This document shows, one piece after another, positions 25,073 through 32,178 of a stretch of 64,000 nt of DNA. The position numbers and the translations under genes were made by a program. A model generated the notes under the pieces. The model did not search any database. It was given only the letters and a program-made list of their open reading frames with translations, and was not told the origin of the DNA. Origin of the DNA: Desulfatitalea alkaliphila (GTDB taxonomy: Bacteria; Desulfobacterota; Desulfobacteria; Desulfobacterales; Desulfosarcinaceae); contig NZ_JALJRB010000009.1 of the NCBI RefSeq assembly GCF_022968795.1, forward strand, positions 101,332-165,331. The letters run 5' to 3'. Positions within the stretch are counted from its first letter, which is position 1; every line of letters begins with the position of its first letter.

Positions 25073-25738
25073 TCAAGCCGGCCTTTCAGCGGCCAAGGCG
25101 CCGACGGTGGTTTGCAGCAAATCGTCGTCCCAATAGAGGGTCACGGGGGTGGCATCCGTTGCCAGCGCTTGGCAGGCGGCCTTTGTTTGCGGATCGCCCA
25201 TGGCGCCGCCGGCCAGTACCGCGAGCGCGCGCAAGCGGTTGTCGGGGGATGATAGAAAGGGCCGCAGGAAGGCGGCCGCTTCCTGGACCAACGCCGGCCG
25301 GGTGTGCCCCAGCCGGGCGACGGCCCACAAAACACCGGCTTGCAATCCTTCGTGTTCCAGATGGTTGCCGTGGGGATTGAGATAGGAGATGAGAATCCGG
25401 GCGTATTCGCCGGCCAGGCGCTCGCTGCGGGCCATGATCTCGCCCATGGCTTCGGGTGCGCCCCAGCCGATGCCCCCCGACTCATCGTTGAGGTGCCACA
25501 TCAACCGCCGCATGATCACCCGCGCCCCCTCCGTATCGTGATCGGCCAACCGCGCCGTGACCACACCCATGGCGGTCACGGCACGCCAGCGCACTTGCGG
25601 ATCCCCGTGGTGCAGCAGGCCGAAAAGGGGGTTGATCACCCGCCGGGCCGGCAATGCCGCGATGGCGCGCATCGCCGCCTGCTGGTCCGCCTGCCCCATC
25701 AGATCGAGCACCTTTTGCTTCAGTTGCCGATAGCCCAT
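25073..25738 (-). CDS. HEAT-repeat protein of the DVU0298 type
   Basis: A 221-residue all-helical protein with HEAT-like repeats (PLFGLLHHGDPQVRWRAVTAMGVVTARL, then YARILISYLNPHGNHLEHEGLQAGVLWAVARL, then RLRALAVLAGGAM). It resembles the conserved uncharacterised proteins of sulfate reducers known by the Desulfovibrio locus name DVU0298. Such repeats are protein-binding scaffolds. It is the last gene of a minus-strand set with DsrE-like, ferredoxin and FprA genes, separated by 6 nt from the DsrE-like start. No cofactor motif is present. Function unknown. Confidence 0.75.
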   Translation of the reverse strand: MGYRQLKQKVLDLMGQADQQAAMRAIAALPARRVINPLFGLLHHGDPQVRWRAVTAMGVVTARLADHDTEGARVIMRRLMWHLNDESGGIGWGAPEAMGEIMARSERLAGEYARILISYLNPHGNHLEHEGLQAGVLWAVARLGHTRPALVQEAAAFLRPFLSSPDNRLRALAVLAGGAMGDPQTKAACQALATDATPVTLYWDDDLLQTTVGALAAERPA

Positions 25739-25744
25739 GGCGGT

Positions 25745-26092
25745 TCAGAAGGTGATGATCTCGTAGCCCGCTTCCCGATAACGGGCCATGCCGGGGTGGC
25801 CGTTCATATCGTCCAGCAGGGCCAGCCCTTGGGCTTCGGCCGCTTGAAGTGTGCCCATCTTTTTGGAACAGGCCCGGCACACCCCTTCCACCAGACCGGC
25901 CGATTTCACCTTTTCCCACAAGGGGTGCAGGGGATGGTCCCCAGCGGCCAACGGTTCGATCAAGGCGGTGGCGGACCCTTCCACCACGATGCCGGCCCGA
26001 CCGCCGCGGGCCTGGATGTCCAGGGCGTTGAGCAGTACGTGAATAAAACACATGGGATCACCGTTGAAAACGAACAGGGCTATGGATGGCAT
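25745..26092 (-). CDS. DsrE/DsrF-like small sulfur-relay protein
   Basis: A 115-residue protein with the Rossmann-like DsrE fold: a strand-helix start MPSIALFVFNGDPMCFIHVLLNALD, then GVCRACSKKMG with Cys residues near 70, and a C-terminal GMARYREAGYEIITF. DsrE-type proteins carry sulfur as persulfide, and the CRAC motif may hold it. Start ATG 26092 has GGAAGGAG upstream and overlaps the end of the ferredoxin gene by 13 nt, so translation coupling is likely. It is downstream of the Fe-S ferredoxin and FprA. The exact sulfur acceptor is unknown. Confidence 0.8.
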   Translation of the reverse strand: MPSIALFVFNGDPMCFIHVLLNALDIQARGGRAGIVVEGSATALIEPLAAGDHPLHPLWEKVKSAGLVEGVCRACSKKMGTLQAAEAQGLALLDDMNGHPGMARYREAGYEIITF

Positions 26093-26292
26093 GGGGCTTG
26101 GTCTCCTTCCTCCCAAGAGATGGCATCCTCCGGGCAATATTTGATGGCTTCCGCCACCAGGTCAACGGGATAGTCCGCCAGATCGGCCACCTCGATGTAA
26201 CCGGCGTCGTTGAGCGCAAACACCTCGGGGCAAACCGCCACACACCCCATGCAGAGGGTGCAGGCGGCCAGGTCCACCACCGGACGGGTCAA
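26080..26292 (-). CDS. Single-cluster ferredoxin
   Basis: A 70-residue ferredoxin with CTLCMGCVAVCP and a distant CP (KYCPEDAISW), so one 4Fe-4S (or 3Fe-4S) cluster is expected. The fold resembles the Desulfovibrio-type monocluster ferredoxins, acidic in the second half. It is placed between FprA (overlap of 4 nt, ATGA) and the DsrE-like gene, so it probably supplies electrons within this cluster. It lies in an operon-like run on the minus strand. Confidence 0.88.
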   Translation of the reverse strand: MTRPVVDLAACTLCMGCVAVCPEVFALNDAGYIEVADLADYPVDLVAEAIKYCPEDAISWEEGDQAPCHP

Positions 26293-27482
26293 TCCGCCAC
26301 CTCATCGCAAATCCGGCGGCCGATGGCGCGGCCGAAGGCGTAGCTCTCCTCCAGGGCGGGGGTGTCGGGCACATACTGGTGTCGCACCGGGTCCATCACC
26401 TCGAACTGCATGGCCGCCAGCTCCTTGGCGACCAGCTTGGGCGCTTCCCCGCTCCAGCCGTAGGAGCCGAAGGCCGCGCCGATCTTGCCCTGGGGCTTGA
26501 GCCCTTTCATATAGGTCAGAAAATCGCTGACCGTGGGAAAGAGGCCATTGTTCAGCGTTGGCGAGCCCACCACCACCGCCTTGGCGTCCAGCACTTCGGT
26601 GAGTACGTCGCTGCGGTGCCACTTGCGCAGATACATGGGACGCACGGCCACCCCTTCAGCGTACAAGCCCGCCGCGACGGCATCGGCCATGCGCTCGGTA
26701 CTGTGCCACATGGTGTCGTAGACCACCACCGCCTTGCGCTTGGGTTGCTGTTTGGACCAGCGCACGTAGGCCTCGATGATTTTGCCCGGTTCCGTGCGCC
26801 ACAATATCCCATGATCGGGACAGATCATGCGCAGCGGGAGCCCCATTTGGGTCACCTTGTCCACCAGTTTGAGAATCAGGGGCGCATAGGGCAACAGGAT
26901 GTTGGCGAAATATTTCTTGGCATGGGGCATGATGGCGTCGCCGACCACGTCATCGAACTTTTCGAAACCGGCATAGTGTTGGCCGAAGGCATCGCTGGAC
27001 AGCAGGATCTCGTCTTCCTTGATGTAGGTGAACATGCTGTCCGGCCAATGGAGCATGCGGGTCTCCAGGAAGGCCAGGGTGCGGCGGCCCAGCTTCAGCT
27101 CCTGGCCGTCGCCGACCGGCTGGTAGTTCAGCGGTTGGGAAAAGTGCAGCGACAGATTCTTGTGCCCCATCTTGGAGCAGTAGACCGGCTTGTCGGCGCC
27201 GATGCGGTGCATCACCCGGGCCAGGCTGCCGGAGTGGTCCATTTCCGTATGGTTACTGATCATGTAGTCGATCTTTTGCGGATCGATCACCTGTTGGATG
27301 TTGGCGATCAACTGGTCGGTGAACGGTTTTTTCACCGTGTCCACCAGGGCCACCTTTTCATCCACGATCAAAAAGGCATTGTAGCTGGTTCCCAGGGGGG
27401 TGGAGTATCCGTGAAAATCCTGGATGTTCCAATCGTTGACCCCCACATCATAGATCCCCTTGGCGATTTCAACAGGTTTCAT
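26289..27482 (-). CDS. FprA-type flavo-diiron protein
   Basis: A 397-residue A-type flavoprotein. The N-terminal metallo-beta-lactamase fold shows the diiron ligands H78, E80, D82 and H83 (SNHTEMDHSG). The C-terminal flavodoxin domain has an FMN site (YDTMWHSTERMADAVAAGL). It reduces oxygen to water or NO to N2O in the cytoplasm. In sulfate reducers such proteins take electrons from rubredoxin, and a rubredoxin gene lies immediately upstream. Start ATG 27482 has AAGGA upstream; the longer open frame is the rubredoxin region in another frame. Confidence 0.93.
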   Translation of the reverse strand: MKPVEIAKGIYDVGVNDWNIQDFHGYSTPLGTSYNAFLIVDEKVALVDTVKKPFTDQLIANIQQVIDPQKIDYMISNHTEMDHSGSLARVMHRIGADKPVYCSKMGHKNLSLHFSQPLNYQPVGDGQELKLGRRTLAFLETRMLHWPDSMFTYIKEDEILLSSDAFGQHYAGFEKFDDVVGDAIMPHAKKYFANILLPYAPLILKLVDKVTQMGLPLRMICPDHGILWRTEPGKIIEAYVRWSKQQPKRKAVVVYDTMWHSTERMADAVAAGLYAEGVAVRPMYLRKWHRSDVLTEVLDAKAVVVGSPTLNNGLFPTVSDFLTYMKGLKPQGKIGAAFGSYGWSGEAPKLVAKELAAMQFEVMDPVRHQYVPDTPALEESYAFGRAIGRRICDEVAD

Positions 27483-27556
27483 GGCGTTGTTTCCTTGGAA
27501 TGAGGATGCCCTTTTCACCCGGGGCGAAAAGGGCATGCGGTGCAACGGATGGGCGA

Positions 27557-27718
27557 CTACTCTTCTTTTTCGAACTCCGATTTGGCGGCGCCGCAGACCG
27601 GGCACTCCCAATCGTCGGGCAGGTCCTCGAATTTGGTGCCGGCCGCCACGCCGTTGTCCGGATCGCCCTGTTCGGGGTCGTACACATAGCCGCAGATGGT
27701 GCAAACATAACGGTCCAT
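27557..27718 (-). CDS. Rubredoxin
   Basis: A 53-residue rubredoxin with C6, C9, C39 and C42 ([10 protein letters not shown] ... [11 protein letters not shown]), the four ligands of the Fe(S-Cys)4 centre. Its start codon overlaps the stop of the flavin reductase-ArsC fusion by 1 nt (TAATG), so it is translationally coupled. FprA follows 74 nt downstream. Electron donor to FprA is the most likely role. The ribosome binding site AGGAG is 7 nt before the ATG. Confidence 0.96.
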   Translation of the reverse strand: MDRYVCTICGYVYDPEQGDPDNGVAAGTKFEDLPDDWECPVCGAAKSEFEKEE

Positions 27719-28719
27719 TACAGTTCTCCTGTTTGTTTGGGTGGTAAATCGGGATGCTGGTTCAGAAAGTCGATCACTTTTTCCTCGATGGTGTCGCGCA
27801 CCTGTCGCACGAAATCGATCTCCTTGCCGGCCGGATCGGGCAGATCCCAATCCAGGCGCAGGGTGCCGGGCAGATGGGGGCAGGCCTCGCCGCAGCCCAT
27901 GGTGACCAAGGCTGCCGGGGGGCTGCCGTCCAGGGCCCCGTCCAGAAGACGGGGCGTGCTGAATCCCATATCGATGCCTTTTTCCGCCATGGCCGCCACC
28001 ATGACCGGGTTGACCGCGGCGGCCGGTGCGCTGCCGGCGCTGATGACATCCAGCCGATCTCCGGCGTGGATACGGGCAAAGGCCGCCGCCATGCGGCTGC
28101 GGCCGGCATTTTCGCGACAGGCGAAGATCACCTTGGGCCGTCCGGCAAGGCCGTCGGCCAGTTGGTCGGCCGCCGCCGCCACATCCTCGGCCAGGGAGGG
28201 CAGTTCCATGATTTGCCCCCGCTTTTCGATGTGCCGATAGGTCAGGCTGCCTGCATAGCGGGCCGCCACCGCATCGAAGAAATATTTGGCCGTCAGGTGA
28301 ATACCGTCGAAAAGCTGTTTGCCGCCCGTGGCGCCAACGGAGAGCAGAAAGCCACGACGAAGGTTGTGGCGCGAATCGTTGAGCTTGAGCAGGTGTTTGC
28401 GCGCCCAAAGGGTCTGGCAGCGATCGATCAAGGCCTTGAGCTGGGCGCTGACGCCATAGAAGAAGACCGGCGAGGCCAGGATCACCAGGTCGGCATCCCG
28501 CAGCAGACCGTAGATCTCCTTGTGCATGTCGTCGTCGATGGGGCAGGTGCCTTTGGTTTCGCAAACCGTGAGCTCCTTGCACGGTTCGATGTGTCGGCGA
28601 CAGACATCGATGGTTTGCGTTTCCATGCCCAGACCGGCCAGCCGGTCCATGAACAGCGACAGTAATTGATCGGTGTTGCCTTTTTTGCGCGGGCTGCCGA
28701 GAAGACCTATTGCGCGCAT
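27718..28719 (-). CDS. Flavin reductase-ArsC/LMW-phosphatase fusion protein
   Basis: A 333-residue fusion. Residues 1-185 match an NAD(P)H-dependent FMN reductase/iron-sulfur flavoprotein-type domain: [12 protein letters not shown], then a Cys region with only three Cys ([14 protein letters not shown]), and [14 protein letters not shown]. Residues 195-330 are an LMW-phosphatase-like arsenate reductase with the P-loop CRENAGRS, a CGEAC resolving pair and DWDLPDP. The N-terminal part probably supplies electrons, the C-terminal part probably reduces arsenate or a related oxyanion. The fusion is unusual; the domains are more often separate. It is the first gene before rubredoxin and FprA. Confidence 0.85.
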   Translation of the reverse strand: MRAIGLLGSPRKKGNTDQLLSLFMDRLAGLGMETQTIDVCRRHIEPCKELTVCETKGTCPIDDDMHKEIYGLLRDADLVILASPVFFYGVSAQLKALIDRCQTLWARKHLLKLNDSRHNLRRGFLLSVGATGGKQLFDGIHLTAKYFFDAVAARYAGSLTYRHIEKRGQIMELPSLAEDVAAAADQLADGLAGRPKVIFACRENAGRSRMAAAFARIHAGDRLDVISAGSAPAAAVNPVMVAAMAEKGIDMGFSTPRLLDGALDGSPPAALVTMGCGEACPHLPGTLRLDWDLPDPAGKEIDFVRQVRDTIEEKVIDFLNQHPDLPPKQTGEL

Positions 28720-28876
28720 CGATAACGCCCTTTCCCTGTGCGAGGAGGGTCGGTCCCCGCCGTATGCCTTGTTGTCTCAGCCCCTTGCCGATTGCCACAA
28801 CAGGTGGCGGCCCGGCCGGGGTCGCGATTCGGAGATTGACAGGGTGCGCCGACACGCCCCCGTCGCCGATGTTCGC

Positions 28877-29062
28877 TTACGCGGCGCCATCCAAGGTGCA
28901 TTGTGTGAAATCGATGGGCTCGCCGCAACTGTCGCACTTGTGCGATTTGTCGAACTCATCCGAGAAGATCTCTTTTGCAGCGCCGCATTTAGGGCATTTG
29001 CACTCGAAGGATTTGAGGTTTTTAAACGATTCGAATCCGGGGCAATGTTGCGGGGTCGTCAT
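28877..29062 (-). CDS. 61-residue zinc-ribbon protein
   Basis: A short protein starting MTTPQHCPGFESF with GGAGG 5 nt upstream of the ATG. Two Cys pairs, CKCPKCG and CDSCG, can form one zinc ribbon or rubredoxin-like iron site. The length is only 61 residues. Similar mini-proteins occur in sulfate reducers near rubredoxin and desulfoferrodoxin genes, and I infer a role in redox or metal chemistry. No named family is recognised. Confidence 0.75.
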   Translation of the reverse strand: MTTPQHCPGFESFKNLKSFECKCPKCGAAKEIFSDEFDKSHKCDSCGEPIDFTQCTLDGAA

Positions 29063-29105
29063 CCGGGCCTCCTTTTTTGCGCTGCCATGCGCAGCTTCGG
29101 GATGG

Positions 29106-29261
29106 TTATTTGATGCGCTGGTCCTTGCCGTCGAATTGGCAGTCAGGGGTGTAACAGGTGTTGTCCAAAAATTCGCATGCCTCCTTGCAGGAGGGGCAGC
29201 GTTCCGGAGGCGTCTCGGCCTCCAGTTCATAACCACAGTTGCCGCATTTCCAGTTGGCCAT
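29106..29261 (-). CDS. 51-residue rubredoxin-like protein (RCKP type)
   Basis: Begins [15 protein letters not shown] with CGNCG and CPSCKEAC motifs, similar to the second half of rubrerythrin and to short RCKP-type rubredoxins. Two further Cys occur later in NTCYTPDC. The four ligands in CxxC and CPxC could hold one iron or zinc. AAGGAGG lies 5 nt before the ATG at 29261. It sits between the zinc-ribbon protein and desulfoferrodoxin, all in one direction, so it is probably an electron carrier for this cluster. Confidence 0.8.
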   Translation of the reverse strand: MANWKCGNCGYELEAETPPERCPSCKEACEFLDNTCYTPDCQFDGKDQRIK

Positions 29262-29369
29262 GGGGTCCTCCTTGTACTCTGATGAAATGGGCGCCCGACC
29301 GGAAGGAAGCCTCGGGCTCCCTTCCGGTGCGCCACGCTCAAAAACCTGATGGATCGGGTCAGGGTCGGC

Positions 29370-29747
29370 CTAGTTGGCCTTCCACAGACCGTGCAGATTG
29401 CAATACTCCCGGGCGGTGATGTCGTTGGCAGTGACCATGAAGGTCGCCTCCGGAGTTTCGCCCGGTTTGAGGAACTGGCGGTAAGCCTTGCCGTCGGCAA
29501 TGATTTCGATCCATTCGATGTAGTGTTTCTCTTCCATGGGGTGCGCCACGCTGCCGACCTTCACCTTGACGCCGCCGTCGATCTTTTCGATGACCGGTAC
29601 ATGCTTCTCCTTGGCCGCATCCACCGTGTTCTCTTTCATGCAGACCATGGGTTGACCACAGCAGACCAATTGTCCGGGACCGGCATGCAATACTTCCACG
29701 ATGTTGCCGCAAACTTCACATTTATAAACTTCCAGCCGTTCGGTCAT
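29370..29747 (-). CDS. dfx: Desulfoferrodoxin (superoxide reductase)
   Basis: A 125-residue two-domain protein. The desulforedoxin-like N-terminal domain holds C10, C13, C29 and C30 (centre I). The SOR domain holds EKHVPVIE, the His ligands of centre II and the terminal Cys-His ([10 protein letters not shown]). It reduces superoxide to peroxide, taking electrons from rubredoxin. Start ATG 29747 has CAAAGGAGG upstream; the longer frame is non-family. The gene follows rubrerythrin, which can remove the peroxide made. The two are separated by 90 nt. Confidence 0.96.
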   Translation of the reverse strand: MTERLEVYKCEVCGNIVEVLHAGPGQLVCCGQPMVCMKENTVDAAKEKHVPVIEKIDGGVKVKVGSVAHPMEEKHYIEWIEIIADGKAYRQFLKPGETPEATFMVTANDITAREYCNLHGLWKAN

Positions 29748-29837
29748 TTCAAAAACCTCCTTTGGTTGTTTGGGTATGTAATCCGGCTTGAATCGCCGGC
29801 GTCTATTGCGCGCAAGAGCGCGCATTGAATCGGTGGA

Positions 29838-30413
29838 CTACCAATTCTCTCCCAGAAGCTCAAAATGGGCTTGGGGATGGGCGCAGGCCGGGCACATTTG
29901 AGGCGCTTCCAGTCCCTGATGCAGATAGCCGCAATTGCGGCAACGCCACACCACCGGTTCGCCCCGCTTGAAAACGCTTCCGGCGGCGATATTGGCGGCC
30001 AGGTCGAGATAGCGTTTTTCATGCTGCTTTTCGGCCACGGACACGGCATCCCAAACCATGGCGATGGCCTCGAATCCTTCTTCGCGGGCGATTTTGGCGA
30101 ATCCGGGGTACATTTCGGTGTGTTCATGGTGCTCGCCGGCGGCGGCCATCTTGAGATTTTCCAGGGTGCCGGCGATGACGCCCGCCGGGAAAGCACCCAC
30201 GATCTCCACTTCGCCGCCTTCGAGGAACTTGAAGAAGCGCTTGGCGTGCTCTTTTTCCTGGTTGGCGGTTTCTTCGAATATATCCGCAATCTGCACGTAA
30301 CCATCCTTACGGGCCTGGCCGGCGAAATAGGTGTATCGGGTCCGGGCTTGAGACTCACCGGCAAACGACAGCAACAGGTTTTTTTCGGTTCGGGTGCCTT
30401 TCAATGATGACAC
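29838..30413 (-). CDS. rbr: Rubrerythrin
   Basis: A 191-residue peroxidase with a ferritin-like diiron domain (EKNLLLSFAGESQARTRYTYF, EEETANQEKEHAKRFF-like helices, SVAEKQHEKRYLDLA) and a C-terminal rubredoxin domain (WRCRNCGYLHQG ... MCPACAHPQ). It reduces hydrogen peroxide using rubredoxin or NADH systems. The start is GTG 30413, chosen because GGAGG sits 7 nt upstream. The stop of the preceding gene overlaps this GTG by one base. Desulfoferrodoxin follows. Confidence 0.96.
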   Translation of the reverse strand: MSSLKGTRTEKNLLLSFAGESQARTRYTYFAGQARKDGYVQIADIFEETANQEKEHAKRFFKFLEGGEVEIVGAFPAGVIAGTLENLKMAAAGEHHEHTEMYPGFAKIAREEGFEAIAMVWDAVSVAEKQHEKRYLDLAANIAAGSVFKRGEPVVWRCRNCGYLHQGLEAPQMCPACAHPQAHFELLGENW

Positions 30414-30670
30414 TAGTCAACCTCCTTTTCGATGTCTGGGTTCGGGTTGGTTGGTTTTTCCTCAAGCTCCAGCCACCATCCTTTGGCCTGGTGGCGTCTC
30501 TTTTCTTCTTCGGCAATACGCAACAGTTTGTAGGCCGCATCGCGCAGCATCCCGTACAGCACCCCGCAGCCCACATCCTCCCGGTCGGCATCCCCCTGGT
30601 CGGCAAGCCGCATCATCTCCCGAGTGAGCCGAATGGTTTGCTGGATATTATAATCACAAGGTCGCGCCAC
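30413..30670 (-). CDS. Conserved helical protein of unknown function
   Basis: An 85-residue, charged helical protein (QQTIRLTREMMRLAD, LYGMLRDAAYKLLRIAEEEKRRH). It has a single early Cys and one in DVGCGVLYG. A GTG at 30670 with GGGAG 8 nt upstream is preferred; another GTG at 30685 is in frame but has no ribosome binding site. It is coupled to rubrerythrin by a 1-nt overlap (TAGTG), so it belongs to the peroxide-defence operon and may assist or regulate it. No family is recognised. Confidence 0.65.
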   Translation of the reverse strand: MARPCDYNIQQTIRLTREMMRLADQGDADREDVGCGVLYGMLRDAAYKLLRIAEEEKRRHQAKGWWLELEEKPTNPNPDIEKEVD

Positions 30671-30744
30671 GCAACGTTCTCCCACAAAGGGTGCTGAATC
30701 GGTTGAGGATCGTTGCGCATTGTCATATCAAAACCCGTGCCAAA

Positions 30745-30778
30745 CGCCACCGCAACGCCCTTTTCGGCTGCGGTGGCG
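30745..30778. repeat. 10-bp inverted repeat
   Basis: CGCCACCGCA (30745-30754) and its exact complement (30769-30778) flank a 14-nt loop containing TTTT. It could be an operator or an RNA hairpin in the leader of the minus-strand defence operon. No T-tract follows. Confidence 0.45.
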
Positions 30779-30919
30779 ATGATGCGCGGACGAATCAGGG
30801 CTTTGTGAGGGCTGCCGGTGAGCGTTCGGGCGCCGTTTCATTGCGGCACTCAATGATACGCCATCCCCGTGGCAGCGCCATGGCACCGGTGTCCCTTATG
30901 CTTGCAAGGTCTTGAAACA

Positions 30920-31021
30920 ATGAACAATAAAGAGTGTTTCGAAAATCCCGTTGCCGGTTTTGAGACACATCTGTCTCGCAATACAGTGGGGCCGGGGTGT
31001 GGCGGCGCAGAACGGTGGTAG
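30920..31021 (+). CDS. Possible 33-residue peptide gene
   Basis: Frame MNNKECFENPVAG ... CGGAERW (33 codons) with AAGG about 10 nt upstream. It has two Cys and no hydrophobic segment. It could be a real short peptide or only chance; no modifying enzyme lies beside it. Listed for completeness. Confidence 0.2.
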   Translation: MNNKECFENPVAGFETHLSRNTVGPGCGGAERW

Positions 31022-31246
31022 AAGAAAAGTGGTTCATGAACGCACAAACGTATGTCCACCGTGCTGAGCATTGTTTGTCAAAGCTATCATAGAGATGCGG
31101 CAGTGGCAAGGAAGGCAACCGGATTTTCAGCCGATAAAGCATGGCACCCATGTTGCAGAATGCGTGGTCAGTGCCCATAATGAAGATGGTCATACCCAAA
31201 CAGCGCGTATGCGGGGAGCGTTTCCCGCTGCAAGGAAGGCGGTTAT

Positions 31247-31606
31247 ATGAATACATTGGAACAAATTCGGCAGGATGGGGCGTTGATCGACGCCATTGAT
31301 TGGGAGATGACGCCGGAAGAGGCGGTGCGGCTCTACCTGGAATGGGGCAACAATTGGGCCGGCGGCAACTACGTGATCCGCTCCAAAAGCGACGAGACCT
31401 GCTATTTTGCGGTCAGCACCTGGAAAGAGCCGCCGGTGATCTATTTAATCCGGCGCAATTCCGAAGAGGCCCGCGAACTGGCGCGCATCGAAATGCCGCC
31501 GCGGATCCACAAAGCGTTCATTCGCGAGCATGGCAATCTCAAGGGGGTCTATCCCGTGGAAGGCGTCATCAAACGATGGTTGCAGCAGGAACTTGGTTGG
31601 AGCTGA
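31247..31606 (+). CDS. DVU0772-type conserved protein
   Basis: A 119-residue soluble protein starting MNTLEQIRQDGALIDAIDWEMTPEEAV, with AAGGAAGG upstream. It resembles the conserved uncharacterised proteins of sulfate reducers known by the locus name DVU0772. A conserved W/E-rich segment (LEWGNNWAGGNY) and a C-terminal KRWLQQELGW are the main features. There are no metal or membrane motifs apart from a single Cys (ETCYFAV). It is divergent from the defence operon and convergent with the Fur-family gene. Function unknown; a link with oxidative stress is positional only. Confidence 0.75.
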   Translation: MNTLEQIRQDGALIDAIDWEMTPEEAVRLYLEWGNNWAGGNYVIRSKSDETCYFAVSTWKEPPVIYLIRRNSEEARELARIEMPPRIHKAFIREHGNLKGVYPVEGVIKRWLQQELGWS

Positions 31607-31626
31607 ACATCCGGACCCATCGGCCG

Positions 31627-32103
31627 TCAGAGGGCAGCTTCGGCCGGCAGGGCCTGCTCGGCGAAGCGGCGGGCGGTTTCGTTAAGGGAGCACTCGGGAC
31701 ACAGGCCCAGAAATTCCAGGCGGTGGCCCATGATGGTATACACCGTGGCGCCGTACAGGTTGTCCTCGAGGCTATTTAGCGGTGCGATGGGGGCATCGTC
31801 CATGCGGCCGCAGTAGATACAGCGGATGTGGTAGTGTTTTTGGGGAATGCCGTCGTACCGTTTCTGACTGCCGCTGATCTCCAGGGTTTGGATTTCGCCC
31901 ATGGCGGTCAAGAGCTCCAGGTTGCGGTATACGGTGCCCAAACTGATGTGTGGCAGTCGCTTACGCACCATTTCGTAGAGCATGTCGGCGGTGGGATGGA
32001 TGTTCTCCTTGCGCAGCTCTTCCAAGATCACACGGCGCTGCCGGGTCATGCGAAACTTTGCGGGCTGTTTCGTTTCAGAGGTGGTGGGGTTCCGGTTCTG
32101 CAT
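31627..32103 (-). CDS. Fur-family (PerR-like) transcriptional regulator
   Basis: A 158-residue Fur-type repressor. The winged helix (MTRQRRVILEELRKENIHPTADMLYEMV, ISLGTVYRNLELL) is followed by the metal domain with HYHIRCIYCGRMDD and LGLCPEC. The two Cys pairs are structural zinc sites. The HYH region and lack of the HHHxH pattern typical of Fur point toward PerR- or Fur-like regulators that sense peroxide or metal. Start ATG 32103. It lies near the rubrerythrin/desulfoferrodoxin operon and may control it. Its exact metal cannot be called from sequence. Confidence 0.88.
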   Translation of the reverse strand: MQNRNPTTSETKQPAKFRMTRQRRVILEELRKENIHPTADMLYEMVRKRLPHISLGTVYRNLELLTAMGEIQTLEISGSQKRYDGIPQKHYHIRCIYCGRMDDAPIAPLNSLEDNLYGATVYTIMGHRLEFLGLCPECSLNETARRFAEQALPAEAAL

Positions 32104-32178
32104 CACATTTCTCGGGTGCGGCGTCCGCAACCTAACGTCGCGGGCGCCGCGTGCTTGGGTGCACGGCAAGTGTATTGC

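Larger units (their letters stand above)
30671..31246. other. 576-nt intergenic region upstream of the ROS-defence operon
   Basis: No long reading frame is convincing. It contains a 10-bp inverted repeat at 30745-30778, a 6-bp hairpin GAGACA-CATC-TGTCTC at 30962-30977, and a 33-codon frame at 30920. It must carry promoters for the minus-strand operon and for the gene at 31247, but I could not find a clear -35/-10 pair, and no Fur or PerR box stands out. Confidence 0.5.

Noticed and set aside
30795..31256. 153-codon open frame on the minus strand in the 30.7-31.2 kb gap
   Set aside because: No ribosome binding site, irregular composition, no domain, and it overlaps the start of the gene at 31247.
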